From Actinoplanes sp. NBC_00393 (GTDB lineage: Bacteria; Actinomycetota; Actinomycetes; Mycobacteriales; Micromonosporaceae): DNA of 64,000 bases. Below are positions 1-7,481 of the stretch, piece by piece. Every line of letters starts with the position of its first letter. Within the stretch, counting starts at the first letter, position 1. A program made the translations under genes and the position numbers. Location: positions 11,026,001 to 11,090,000 of the forward strand of contig NZ_CP107942.1 of NCBI RefSeq assembly GCF_036053395.1, written 5' to 3'. The notes beneath the pieces were generated by a model. It had not been told where the DNA came from, made no database searches, and saw only the letters and a list, made by a program, of their open reading frames with translations.

Positions 1-396
1 GCCTCGGTGGTCAACTCGGTGGTCTCGCCCCGGCAGACGTCCCGGCTGCGGTTCGACTTCGAGCTTGCCACCGTCGAGCTGGACCACCTCTACGGCTACA
101 CCGACGCGGACTGGACCGTCACCCCGGCGCCCGGCCACACGGTCCGCTGGCCGGTGGGGGCCGGGTCGAGCGGCCACGGCGGCCAGCTCGCCGCGGTCCT
201 CGACGCCCTCGACTCCGGCAGCGCGCCGCCGGTCACCCTCGACGAGACGAGACGGACCATGGAGTTCATCGCCGCCGTCTACGCCTCGGCGTTCAGCGGC
301 GCACCGGTTCGCGCCGGCGAGATCGGCCCGGACAGCCCGTTCGCCCGCCGGATGAACGGGACCGGCGCGCCCTGGGAAGCGGTCCGGGCCCGATGA
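1..396 (+). CDS. Gfo/Idh/MocA-family oxidoreductase, C-terminal part (5' end outside window)
   Basis: The open frame runs in from the left edge and ends at a TGA at 394-396. About 131 residues are visible. They look like the C-terminal substrate-binding half of an NAD(P)-dependent sugar or inositol dehydrogenase of the Gfo/Idh/MocA family: a beta-sheet stretch around RLRFDFELATVELDHLYGY, then a late helix TRRTMEFIAAVYASAFSG and an SPFARRM tail. The N-terminal Rossmann domain with the GxGxxG motif lies outside, so the family call rests on the C-terminal half only. The next gene starts inside its stop codon (ATGA overlap), so it is the upstream member of an operon with the PmoA-like and cupin genes. 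The substrate cannot be told. Confidence 0.7.
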   Translation, partial: ASVVNSVVSPRQTSRLRFDFELATVELDHLYGYTDADWTVTPAPGHTVRWPVGAGSSGHGGQLAAVLDALDSGSAPPVTLDETRRTMEFIAAVYASAFSGAPVRAGEIGPDSPFARRMNGTGAPWEAVRAR

Positions 397-1289
397 GAGC
401 AGACCATGCGCTGGGCCGGTCGGTCACGGTCTCCGAGGGGGACGTGCAGCTCTGCACGTACGTCTACCGCCCGCAGACCCCACAGCTGGAGTCCCCGAAG
501 CCGTACCTGCACCCGATCCGGACCCTGGCCGGCGACCTCGTCTCGCTGTACCGCCCGCACGACCATGTCTGGCACAAGGGCATCGCCTGGTCGTTGCCGT
601 ACGTGGGCGAGCACAACTTCTGGGGCGGGCCGACCTATGTGCACGGCCATTCCTATGTGCAGAAGGAGAACAACGGCAGCGCCACCCACCGCCGGATGAC
701 CGACCTGTCCGTCTCCGGTGACGCGGTCACCCTGGCGCACGAGCTGGACTGGACCTCGCAACAGGGCGCCCCGGTGCTCACCGAAGAGCGCTCGCTCACC
801 GCACGGGTCATCGACGACACGAGCTGGGTGCTGGTCTTCGCGACCCGGATGACGAACGTGTCCGGCGGGGTCCTCGACTTCGGTTCGCCGACCACCAAGG
901 GCCGGGCGAACGCCGGGTACGGCGGGCTGTTCTGGCGCGGGCCGCGCTCGTTCACCGGCGGGGTCGTCCAGTCGCCGGACGGCACCGGCGCCGACGACCT
1001 GCGCGGCAAGCGGGCCGAGTGGTTCGCGTTCCGCGGGCGCCACGACGGGACCGGCGGCGCGTCGACTGTCGTGATGATCGACGACACCGCGAACCCGCAG
1101 CACCCGCCGCAGTGGTTCACCCGCAGCGAGGAGTTCGCCTGTCTCAACCCGGCGCCGTTCTTCAGTGCGGAACTCGCGTTGGACGCGCACGCGAGTCTGG
1201 CTTTCCGGTATGCGGTCGTGATCGCCTCCGGTGATCATGGCGAGCTCGGTACGCGTACCCTCGCTGATCTTGGAAGAAGTGTGTTGTGA
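393..1289 (+). CDS. PmoA-like protein (DUF6807 family)
   Basis: This 298-residue protein has the pattern of the DUF6807/'methane oxygenase PmoA' family, which in practice is a soluble family found in sugar-catabolic operons and not a methane monooxygenase subunit. Visible hallmarks are HPIRTLAGD, YRPHDHVWHKGIAWSLPYVGEHNFWGG with clustered His and Trp, a central WTSQQGAPVLTEERSL segment, and GYGGLFWRGPRSF near residue 180. No signal peptide or membrane segment is seen. Its ATG overlaps the stop of the oxidoreductase gene, and its own stop overlaps the GTG of the cupin gene, so the three are translationally coupled. In this context it probably handles a sugar or sugar acid oxidised by the upstream dehydrogenase. 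The biochemical role of the family is not established. Confidence 0.8.
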   Translation: MRADHALGRSVTVSEGDVQLCTYVYRPQTPQLESPKPYLHPIRTLAGDLVSLYRPHDHVWHKGIAWSLPYVGEHNFWGGPTYVHGHSYVQKENNGSATHRRMTDLSVSGDAVTLAHELDWTSQQGAPVLTEERSLTARVIDDTSWVLVFATRMTNVSGGVLDFGSPTTKGRANAGYGGLFWRGPRSFTGGVVQSPDGTGADDLRGKRAEWFAFRGRHDGTGGASTVVMIDDTANPQHPPQWFTRSEEFACLNPAPFFSAELALDAHASLAFRYAVVIASGDHGELGTRTLADLGRSVL

Positions 1290-1966
1290 GCTTTCCCGGT
1301 GGCACCTCGGTGACCAGGCTGACGGTCTATCCGGACGGCGGCGGAACGCCGCACGTCCATCTGGCCTCGACCGAGGCCTACGTGGTCATCGGCGGGCGCG
1401 GTGAACTGCACACCCTGGACGTCTCCGGCGAGCACCGGACGCCGCTCGCGGAGGGTTCCACCGTCTGGTTCCGGCCGGGCACCATCCACCGCGCGGTCAA
1501 CCACGGTGAGCTGCGCGTCGTCGTGGTGATGTCGAACGCCGGGCTGCCCGAGGCCGGGGACGCGGTCATGACGTTTCCGCCGGAGGTGCTCGCCGACCCG
1601 GAGCGCTACCGGGAAGCGGTCGCGCTGCCCGCGCCGCAGCGCCGTGACCTCGCGGTCGAGGGCTTCCGGAGGCTGACGGGCGATCCGCGGCTGCTCGACG
1701 AGTTCTACGACCAGGCGGTGGCGCTGGTCCGCCCCGCGGTCGCCGGGTGGCGCGAGCTCTGGCACACCACGGTCGAGGCCGAGACCCGGCGCACGGCCGC
1801 GGTGCTCACGGCCCTGAGCGGCGGCGACGGCCGGCATCTGCGAGAAACCGCGCTGTACGGGTCAGCGCAGAGCGACACCGACCGTCCCGGGATGTGCGGG
1901 CGGCTGCGTACGCATGACGTGCTGCGTCCGGAGGTCATCCGCGGGTCCGGTGAGCCAGCTCGGTGA
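1286..1966 (+). CDS. Cupin-domain protein
   Basis: 226 residues. The first ~100 form a cupin barrel with the metal-site pattern HVHLASTEAYVV...G (residues about 24-38) and a second motif PGTIHRAVNH (about 72-81). The C-terminal half is helical and unassigned. The GTG start overlaps the upstream stop (GTGA), making it the last gene of the operon. Its 3' end overlaps the convergent carboxylate-amine ligase gene by about 32 bp. Cupins in such operons are often sugar isomerases, epimerases or small-molecule sensors. The sequence does not decide between them. Confidence 0.75.
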   Translation: MSFPGGTSVTRLTVYPDGGGTPHVHLASTEAYVVIGGRGELHTLDVSGEHRTPLAEGSTVWFRPGTIHRAVNHGELRVVVVMSNAGLPEAGDAVMTFPPEVLADPERYREAVALPAPQRRDLAVEGFRRLTGDPRLLDEFYDQAVALVRPAVAGWRELWHTTVEAETRRTAAVLTALSGGDGRHLRETALYGSAQSDTDRPGMCGRLRTHDVLRPEVIRGSGEPAR

Positions 1967-3029
1967 GCACGCCTGGGAGGGAGCCGGTGCGGGCGAACAG
2001 CTCACGCTGACGTCGTGCGCCGGTGCCCTCGGCACGCAGCCGGTCCAGCGCGGTTTCGACGGCGTCGAGGTCGCCCTGTTGTGCCAGCGCCGGGGTGACG
2101 GCCGTGAGCAGGTTGCCGACCAGTTCCCAGGCCGGGCGCGGACGCAGCGCGACCGGGTCGAGCAGGGTGCCGTCGAGTCCCGAGTGGGCCGCGTTCCAGC
2201 TCGCCGCCCGCAGGACCGTGCCGGGCACGTCCGGGGCGGGCAGGCCGGCGGCCAGGTCGGCCAGGGCGGTGGCGACCAGCGCCCGGACCAGGCCGGTCAG
2301 CAGAACGGTGTCCTCGGCGGTCAGGCAGACGTCGGTGACACGTACCTCCACGGTCGGGTACGTGGACGACGGGCGGCAGTGCCACAGGACCAGGCTCTCG
2401 TCGAGCATCGCCCCCGAGCCGACCAGCAGGCCGACCATCTGATCGAAGTCCTCCTTGCCGGCGAACCGGGGCGGCGGTCCCAGCGTCGGCCACCGCTCCA
2501 GCTGCATCGACCGCCAGCTCGCGTGGCCGGTGTCGGCGCCCGCGGCGAACGGCGAGTTGACGCTCAGCGCCTGCACGACCGGAAGCCAGACGCGCAGGTG
2601 GTTGCCCACCTGGATGGCGGTCTCCCGGTCCGGGACGCCGACGTGGATGTGGCAGCCGCAGACCGCGGGATCGGCCACGATCGGTCCGTAATGGGCGGCG
2701 ATGGCCCGGTAGCGCGGATTGTCGCTGACCGTCAGCCGCGGTTCGCCGACCGGGGTGGCGCCGGCCGCGACCAGGCGGCAACCCGCCTCCTCGGCTGCCT
2801 CGGCGGCGGCCCGCCGATGCCGGCCGAGGTGCTCGCCGACCTCGGCCAGCGTGGTGCAGACCGGCGTGACCATCTCGATCATGCTGTGCCGGAACTCGGC
2901 CCGGCTGTGCTCACGCAGGTGCGCGGGCAGAGCGCCGAGCACGGCGGGCCCGGCCGGTACGTTCTCACCGGTGACCGGGTCGAGGAGCAGGAACTCCTCC
3001 TCGACACCGACGGTCAGGGGCGTGGTCAC
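1935..3029 (-). CDS. Carboxylate-amine ligase, glutamate-cysteine ligase type 2 family (YbdK-like)
   Basis: 364 residues starting at GTG (VTTPLTVGVEEEF), a normal length for the family. The N-terminal GVEEEFLLLDP is the ATP/Mg-binding signature of GCS2 ligases. Further landmarks are EFRHSMIEMVTP, the VCGCHIHVGVPDRE His-rich motif, and STYPTVEVRVTDVC near residue 230. Family members ligate a carboxylate to an amine using ATP; true glutamate-cysteine ligase activity is usually weak. The start overlaps the stop of the methyltransferase gene (GTGA), so it is the third gene of a coupled operon beginning at 4962. In that setting a role in making or tailoring a small amide or peptide is plausible, but this is inference. 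Confidence 0.88.
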   Translation of the reverse strand: MTTPLTVGVEEEFLLLDPVTGENVPAGPAVLGALPAHLREHSRAEFRHSMIEMVTPVCTTLAEVGEHLGRHRRAAAEAAEEAGCRLVAAGATPVGEPRLTVSDNPRYRAIAAHYGPIVADPAVCGCHIHVGVPDRETAIQVGNHLRVWLPVVQALSVNSPFAAGADTGHASWRSMQLERWPTLGPPPRFAGKEDFDQMVGLLVGSGAMLDESLVLWHCRPSSTYPTVEVRVTDVCLTAEDTVLLTGLVRALVATALADLAAGLPAPDVPGTVLRAASWNAAHSGLDGTLLDPVALRPRPAWELVGNLLTAVTPALAQQGDLDAVETALDRLRAEGTGARRQRELFARTGSLPGVLTELAHRTRG

Positions 3030-3973
3030 CGGGCCGGCCGGGTGGCGGTCAGCACCACCACGGCGATCCGCTCGGCGTGGGCGTACGCCGGCCCGTCCAG
3101 TTCCTCGTCGTAGACGTCCGGATCGACCTCCCGGTACCACCAGGTCAGATCGGTTCCGGCCAGGCATTCGGCGGCGGCCTCGCGCAGCGGGTCCCGGCCC
3201 TCGACGATGCCGGTGCCGCTGAACAGCACCAGCGAACCGCCCGGCGCCAGCCGCTGCCCGGCCGCCCCGAGGATCGCGCAGGACAGCTCGAAGCCCTGCG
3301 AACCGCCGTGCCGGTACGCCCGCCCGGCCGGATCGATCATGAAGGGCGGGTTGGAGATGATCAGGTCGAAGTCGCCGTCGACGCCGGACAGCAGGTCGCT
3401 GTGGCACGGCCGTACGCCGGTCGTCCCGGCCAGCGCGGTGTTGACCCGGGCGTACCGCAGTGCCTGCGGGTTGATGTCGACGGCGAGCACCTCGGCGCCC
3501 GGCGCCCGCTTGGCGACCGTGATCGCACCGGCGCCGGTGCCGCAGCCGATGTCCACCGCCCGGCGGATCGGCCGCTCCCGGGACTCGACGTGCGCCGCGG
3601 CCGCATCCGCCATCCGGTAGGTGTCCGGGCCGAAGAAGACCGAGTCCTCGGCGGCGGTCGGGAAGGCCGAATGCACGAACAGCTCGCCGTCGTAGCTGGA
3701 GAACCGCACCCGGCTGCGCCACACGTCACCGTCGCGGTCCAGCACACCGGCCTCGTCCAGCAGCGTCACGATCCGCTCCGGCAGCACGCCCGGCCCGAAC
3801 GGGCGGCTCCAGCCCAGCACGTCGCGCAGATTGCGGGCCCGGGCGTTGCCGGGCCGCCGGTTGACCCGCTCGTGGGTGGCCGGAGTGACCGTGGTGAACG
3901 CGTAGCCGGCCTCCTTCAGCTCACGGCCGAGTTCGATCAGGACGGCTTCGGTGGTGGTCTGGTCGACGGTCAT
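3026..3973 (-). CDS. HemK/MTQ2-like class I SAM-dependent methyltransferase
   Basis: 315 residues. The ATG is fixed by the ATGA overlap with the upstream redox-enzyme gene; a longer open frame exists but runs back through that gene. Motif I is AVDIGCGTGAGAI (about residues 158-170), acidic motif II is VLAVDIN, and motif IV is LIISNPPF, the NPP(F/Y) signature of N-methyltransferases that modify glutamine or adenine. A winged-helix-like N-terminal region precedes the catalytic domain. Context puts it between a haem-oxygenase-fold iron enzyme and an ATP-dependent ligase, so its target may be a small metabolite or a release-factor-like protein. NPPF alone does not separate these. Confidence 0.85.
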   Translation of the reverse strand: MTVDQTTTEAVLIELGRELKEAGYAFTTVTPATHERVNRRPGNARARNLRDVLGWSRPFGPGVLPERIVTLLDEAGVLDRDGDVWRSRVRFSSYDGELFVHSAFPTAAEDSVFFGPDTYRMADAAAAHVESRERPIRRAVDIGCGTGAGAITVAKRAPGAEVLAVDINPQALRYARVNTALAGTTGVRPCHSDLLSGVDGDFDLIISNPPFMIDPAGRAYRHGGSQGFELSCAILGAAGQRLAPGGSLVLFSGTGIVEGRDPLREAAAECLAGTDLTWWYREVDPDVYDEELDGPAYAHAERIAVVVLTATRPAR

Positions 3974-4962
3974 GCGGCGAGGCTCCCCACGGTCGGCTCG
4001 GTGTACAGCGACGACCGGCCACTCGACCAGGCGTCCAGCAGGCCCTGCGCCCACCGGGCGTCCAGGGCGAGCGCGCACCGGGCGCCGAACAGCACGTCGC
4101 CGGCGAGATGCGGCTCGGCGCGGGCGAACGACCCGGCCAGGTCGTGGGCGGCGATCTGCTCGTGCACCGCGTCGGCCTCCACGTGCTCGTCGTAGAACGC
4201 CGTCGCGTCGGCGTCACCGCCGAGCCGGCGCAGGCCGTTGCCGTACGAGCGGTTGGGCTGCGTGGAGGTCATCTCGTAGGCGGCGAGGTGGCCGATGATC
4301 GCGCCGCGGCGGCTGCGGTGCAGGCCGAACAGCGACATCAGGTTGTTCGTGGCGAGAGTGGCCGCGCCGACCGAATCCACGTACGCGCCGTAGGTCAGAT
4401 CCAGGTCGAACCACCGCATGGTCTGCTTGAACAGCTCCTGGTGCATGCGGTCGGTGACGCCGTTGCCGTACTCGTCGAGCTGGATCTCGATGAGCGCGGC
4501 CTTCGCGTCGCCGCCCAGCCGGGGGATCGCCCAGGTGTGCGGATCCGCCTCCCGCAGGTGGTAGACGGACCGGTGCATGACGAACTCCCGGAACTGCTGG
4601 TGACTGGCCCGGCCGCGCAGGTAGCCGGAGAGCGACGGCCCGTCATCATCGTCGGCGATCTCCCGCAGCCGGGCCGGCACCGTCTCCAGGTCGACCGGCT
4701 CCGGCGGGCCGGCCAGCTCGTGCAACATGGCCTCGAAGTGCCGTTCCGCGGCAGCGCGCAGGCGCAGCACCCCGGGATCCCACTCCCAGTCGTCGTCCAC
4801 CCCGTCCCACCCGCGGTAGGCGAGCTCGTAGCAGACGAACAGGGTCAGGTGCAGGTCCTCGTCATCCACCGTGACCAGGCGCGACGGCAGAACGCGGCTC
4901 TTCCCGCTGAGGACGTCGATCAACGCGGCCGACACCGGCCCCCGGGCAGCAGGCAGCTTCAT
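3970..4962 (-). CDS. Iron-containing redox enzyme, haem-oxygenase-like fold
   Basis: 330 residues, starting at ATG (MKLPAARGP). The longer open frame would read into the divergent CDGSH promoter. The protein is mostly helical and fits the 'iron-containing redox enzyme' (haem-oxygenase-like metallo-oxidase) family. Likely metal ligands sit in EIQLDEYGNG (159-168), H174, and FYDEHVEADAVHEQ (256-269, with H260, D264 and H267). Known relatives of this fold (UndA, BesC, SznF) are non-haem di-iron oxygenases acting on amino acids or fatty acids. It heads a coupled operon with a methyltransferase and a carboxylate-amine ligase, and lies 75 bp from a divergent CDGSH Fe-S gene. The substrate is unknown. 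Fold confidence is high, chemistry moderate. Confidence 0.82.
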   Translation of the reverse strand: MKLPAARGPVSAALIDVLSGKSRVLPSRLVTVDDEDLHLTLFVCYELAYRGWDGVDDDWEWDPGVLRLRAAAERHFEAMLHELAGPPEPVDLETVPARLREIADDDDGPSLSGYLRGRASHQQFREFVMHRSVYHLREADPHTWAIPRLGGDAKAALIEIQLDEYGNGVTDRMHQELFKQTMRWFDLDLTYGAYVDSVGAATLATNNLMSLFGLHRSRRGAIIGHLAAYEMTSTQPNRSYGNGLRRLGGDADATAFYDEHVEADAVHEQIAAHDLAGSFARAEPHLAGDVLFGARCALALDARWAQGLLDAWSSGRSSLYTEPTVGSLAA

Positions 4963-5037
4963 GGCGCACTGGCTTCCCGGATCGCGGGTCCGCAAACGAT
5001 CTGTTTCCGAGCCGTGATCGGGGGAACTGGGACGGCC

Positions 5038-5262
5038 GTGACCGCATCCATCGTTCCGTACGAGGACGGCCCGCTGATCGTGCGGGGCGACTTCGAGCTG
5101 CACACACCCGACGGCGAACCGATCGACCCCGGCCGCGGCACGATCGCGCTGTGCCGGTGCGGCCGCTCCGCCATCAAGCCGTTCTGTGACGGTACCCACA
5201 AGGCGGTCCGCTTCCAGGCGCCCAGCGGCCGCCAGACGCCGAGCCCGCGGGGTAAGGACTGA
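5038..5262 (+). CDS. CDGSH-type iron-sulfur protein
   Basis: A 74-residue protein whose end carries CRCGRSAIKPFCDGTH, an exact match to the C-x-C-x2-S-x3-P-x-C-D-G-x2-H motif. The three Cys and one His bind a [2Fe-2S] cluster. The chosen GTG (VTASIVPYEDGPL) follows a GGGGGAAC ribosome-binding stretch; an in-frame GTG at 5014 is the alternative. It is divergent from the iron-containing redox enzyme with only 75 bp between them, so the two probably share a control region. It may serve as the electron or cluster partner of that enzyme. The following EAL gene starts 26 bp downstream. Confidence 0.88.
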   Translation: MTASIVPYEDGPLIVRGDFELHTPDGEPIDPGRGTIALCRCGRSAIKPFCDGTHKAVRFQAPSGRQTPSPRGKD

Positions 5263-5287
5263 TCGTTCGCTGCCGATAGGGTCTGCC

Positions 5288-6655
5288 GTGCAGCACATTC
5301 ACGACCTGCTCGACCTGCGCGCGGTCACCCCGGTGTTCCAGCCGCTCATCGACCTGGCCGGCGGCCACGTCGTCGGATACGAGGCGCTCAGCCGCGGCCC
5401 GGCCGGCACACCCTGGGAGTCGCCGCTCGCGCTGTTCGCCGAGGCCCGCGCCGCCGGGCGGGAAGCCGAACTGGACTGGATCTGCCGGGCGGTCGCGTAC
5501 CGGGCGGCGCTCGCGGCGAACCTCGGGCCCGAGCTGACGCTGTTCGTCAACATGGAGCCGACCGCGTGGCGGTCCGGCTGCCCGGCCGACCTGGTTCCGG
5601 TCGTCCAGCAGGCCCGCAGCCGGCTGCGGGTGGTCACCGAGATGACCGAGCGGGCCATCGCGGCAGACCCGGCGGCGCTGCTGTCGGCGGCCGAGAACTG
5701 CCGGGAAGCGGGCTGGGGCGTCGCGCTCGACGACGTGGGCGCCGATCCGATGTCGCTGGCGTTGATGCCGTTCGTGCACCCGGACGTGGTGAAGCTCGAC
5801 ATGGGGCTGCTGCACGCCCCGGACCATCCGGACACCGCGCGGGTGGTGGCGGCGGTCTCGGCGTACGCGGAGTCCAGCGGCGCCGTGATCCTGGCCGAGG
5901 GCATCGAGACCGAGCGTCACCTGGCGCTGGCCCGAACGATGGGCGCGACCATCGGCCAGGGCTGGTATTTCGGCCGCCCCGCCCCACTGCCGTACCGGGA
6001 TGCCACGCCGCTGCCACCCGCCGCACCTTCGCGCTGGGATGCCGCGCTGACTGCTGCGTCTTCGCGCCCGGAAACCGCCGCGCTCTCGCGCTGGGAGGCG
6101 TCGGCCGCCGCCCGCTCGGGCTCGATGTCCGTCGCGCGTCCGTCGGTGCCACTGCTCACCCCGCCGGGCCGCGGCGACCGGACGCCGTTCGAGCTGGTCA
6201 GCGCGGTGCGGCCGGTCACGCGTGCCACGAAGGCGCAGCTCATGCCGCTCAGCCGGCACCTGGAAGCACTGGCCGGGACGGGTCCGGAGCCACCCGTGCT
6301 GCTCGCCTGCTTCCAGGAGGCACGGCACTTCACCGCCCGCACCGCCGTCCGCTTCGCCCGGGTCGCCGCGCACAGCCCGCTGGTCGCCGCTCTCGGCGTC
6401 GGCCTGCCACCCGAGCCGGCGCCCGGCGTTCGTGGCGCCGAGCTGGGCGACGACCGCCTCCGCGGCGAATGGAACGTCATCGTGGTCGGCCCGCATCGAG
6501 CCGCCGCGCTGGTGGCCCGCGACCTCGGCGACGCCGGCCCGGATTCCGAGCGGCGCTTCGAATTCGCCCTCACCCACGATCGCAGCCTGGCCGCCGAAGC
6601 GGCCCGGTCGCTGCTGCACCACCTCGCCCCGCTCAACCTCCCGGCCTTGCTTTAG
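5288..6655 (+). CDS. EAL domain protein with C-terminal DICT sensory domain
   Basis: 455 residues from GTG. Residues about 8-245 form an EAL (c-di-GMP phosphodiesterase) domain: YEAL at 30-33, NMEPT, TEMTER, ALDDVGAD, VKLD, AEGIET and GQGWYFGRP. The usual loop-6 DDFGTGYSS is replaced by DDVGADPMS, so catalysis may be weakened. A low-complexity Ser/Ala/Arg linker (about 245-295) leads to a DICT domain (about 297-455: FELVSAVRPVTRATKAQL, ACFQEARHF, EWNVIVVGP), a module found with c-di-GMP and two-component proteins. A TAGGGT -10-like box ends only 5 bp before the GTG, so the mRNA may be leaderless. The 3' end faces a repeat array. Confidence 0.88.
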   Translation: MQHIHDLLDLRAVTPVFQPLIDLAGGHVVGYEALSRGPAGTPWESPLALFAEARAAGREAELDWICRAVAYRAALAANLGPELTLFVNMEPTAWRSGCPADLVPVVQQARSRLRVVTEMTERAIAADPAALLSAAENCREAGWGVALDDVGADPMSLALMPFVHPDVVKLDMGLLHAPDHPDTARVVAAVSAYAESSGAVILAEGIETERHLALARTMGATIGQGWYFGRPAPLPYRDATPLPPAAPSRWDAALTAASSRPETAALSRWEASAAARSGSMSVARPSVPLLTPPGRGDRTPFELVSAVRPVTRATKAQLMPLSRHLEALAGTGPEPPVLLACFQEARHFTARTAVRFARVAAHSPLVAALGVGLPPEPAPGVRGAELGDDRLRGEWNVIVVGPHRAAALVARDLGDAGPDSERRFEFALTHDRSLAAEAARSLLHHLAPLNLPALL

Positions 6656-7481
6656 GGGTACGGGCACGCGCCGTCCCGCCGAATCCGACCCGTCCTCGCC
6701 TACCAAGCGACCACCTGCCACGCCCAGCCCTCAAAGCGCCGGCGGGTTCCTGCTCAAGGACATCCCGCGAGCTGCGGATCGTCGACGGCGCCCCCGACCG
6801 CCGAACTTGAGTGGGCCGCCATGCGTCCGTTCCGAGGGCGGGACGCAACCCGCGGGCAGCGCGCCTTTCGGCCCTGCCGTCCCGCCGGGCCCGCCCCGGG
6901 CCTTGCCGCCCCGCCGGATCCGCCTCGGGCCTTGCCGTCTTGCCGGGCCCGCCTCGCCGACTACCCGAAGCGAGCCGCCGCTGGGGCGGGTTATCGGGGT
7001 GGGGTTGGGTGCGTGGGTGGCGGCTGGTGGGTGTGGGCCGCCGCTGGGGCGGGTTATCGGGGTGGGGTTGGGTGCGTGGGTGGCGGCTGGTGGGTGCGAG
7101 CCGCCGCTGAGGCCGGTGTTCCGGGCGGGGTTACCTGCCTGGGTGGCGGCTGGTGGGTGTGGGCCGCCGCTGAGGCGGGTTATCGGGGTGGGGTTGGGTG
7201 CGTGGGTGGCGGCTGGTGGGTGCGAGCCGCCGCTGAGGCCGGTGTTCCGGGCGGGGTTACCTGCCTGGGTGGCGGCTGGTGGGTGTGGGCCGCCGCTGGG
7301 GCGGGTTATCCGGGCCGGGTTGGGTGCGTGGGTGGCGGCTGGCTGGCGGGCGTGGGTGACGAGGGCGCGGGGTGGGTGGGAGCGGGACCGGCTGCATGGG
7401 CCCGGCGGGCGCGTTGGGGCCGGGAGCAGGCAGGGGCTCGCGTGCCGGTGGGGGAAAGCTGCGTAGGCGTACCCCGGCGGC
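6656..7481. other. Gene-free region between convergent genes
   Basis: About 825 bp between the convergent EAL-DICT and histidine kinase genes. Very GC-rich and open in several frames on both strands by base composition. No ribosome-binding site or recognisable product was found. Its middle is the 63-bp tandem array at 6972-7349. The flanks (6656-6971 and 7350-7481) show short diverged G-rich pieces of similar flavour, and no clear terminator was found. Confidence 0.6.
6972..7349 (+). repeat. 63-bp tandem repeat array A (six units)
   Basis: Units start at 6972, 7035, 7098, 7161, 7224 and 7287, an exact 63-bp period. Two subtypes roughly alternate, beginning GAGCCGCCGCTG or GGGCCGCCGCTG. Each unit ends in GGGTGGCGGCTGG and pairs with the start of the next unit as a hairpin: GGCGGCT, a 10-nt loop, then AGCCGCC (or GGCCGCC, still allowed by U-G pairing). 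The same skeleton recurs in the arrays at 15662 and 36720. The period is a multiple of three, so all frames stay open, but no start signal supports a gene. Confidence 0.9.

Noticed and set aside
393..1289. Particulate methane monooxygenase subunit PmoA
   Set aside because: The protein is soluble with no membrane helices. The family name is historical, and the context is sugar metabolism.
1914..3113. 399-residue plus-strand open frame
   Set aside because: Antisense shadow of the carboxylate-amine ligase, which has clear family motifs.
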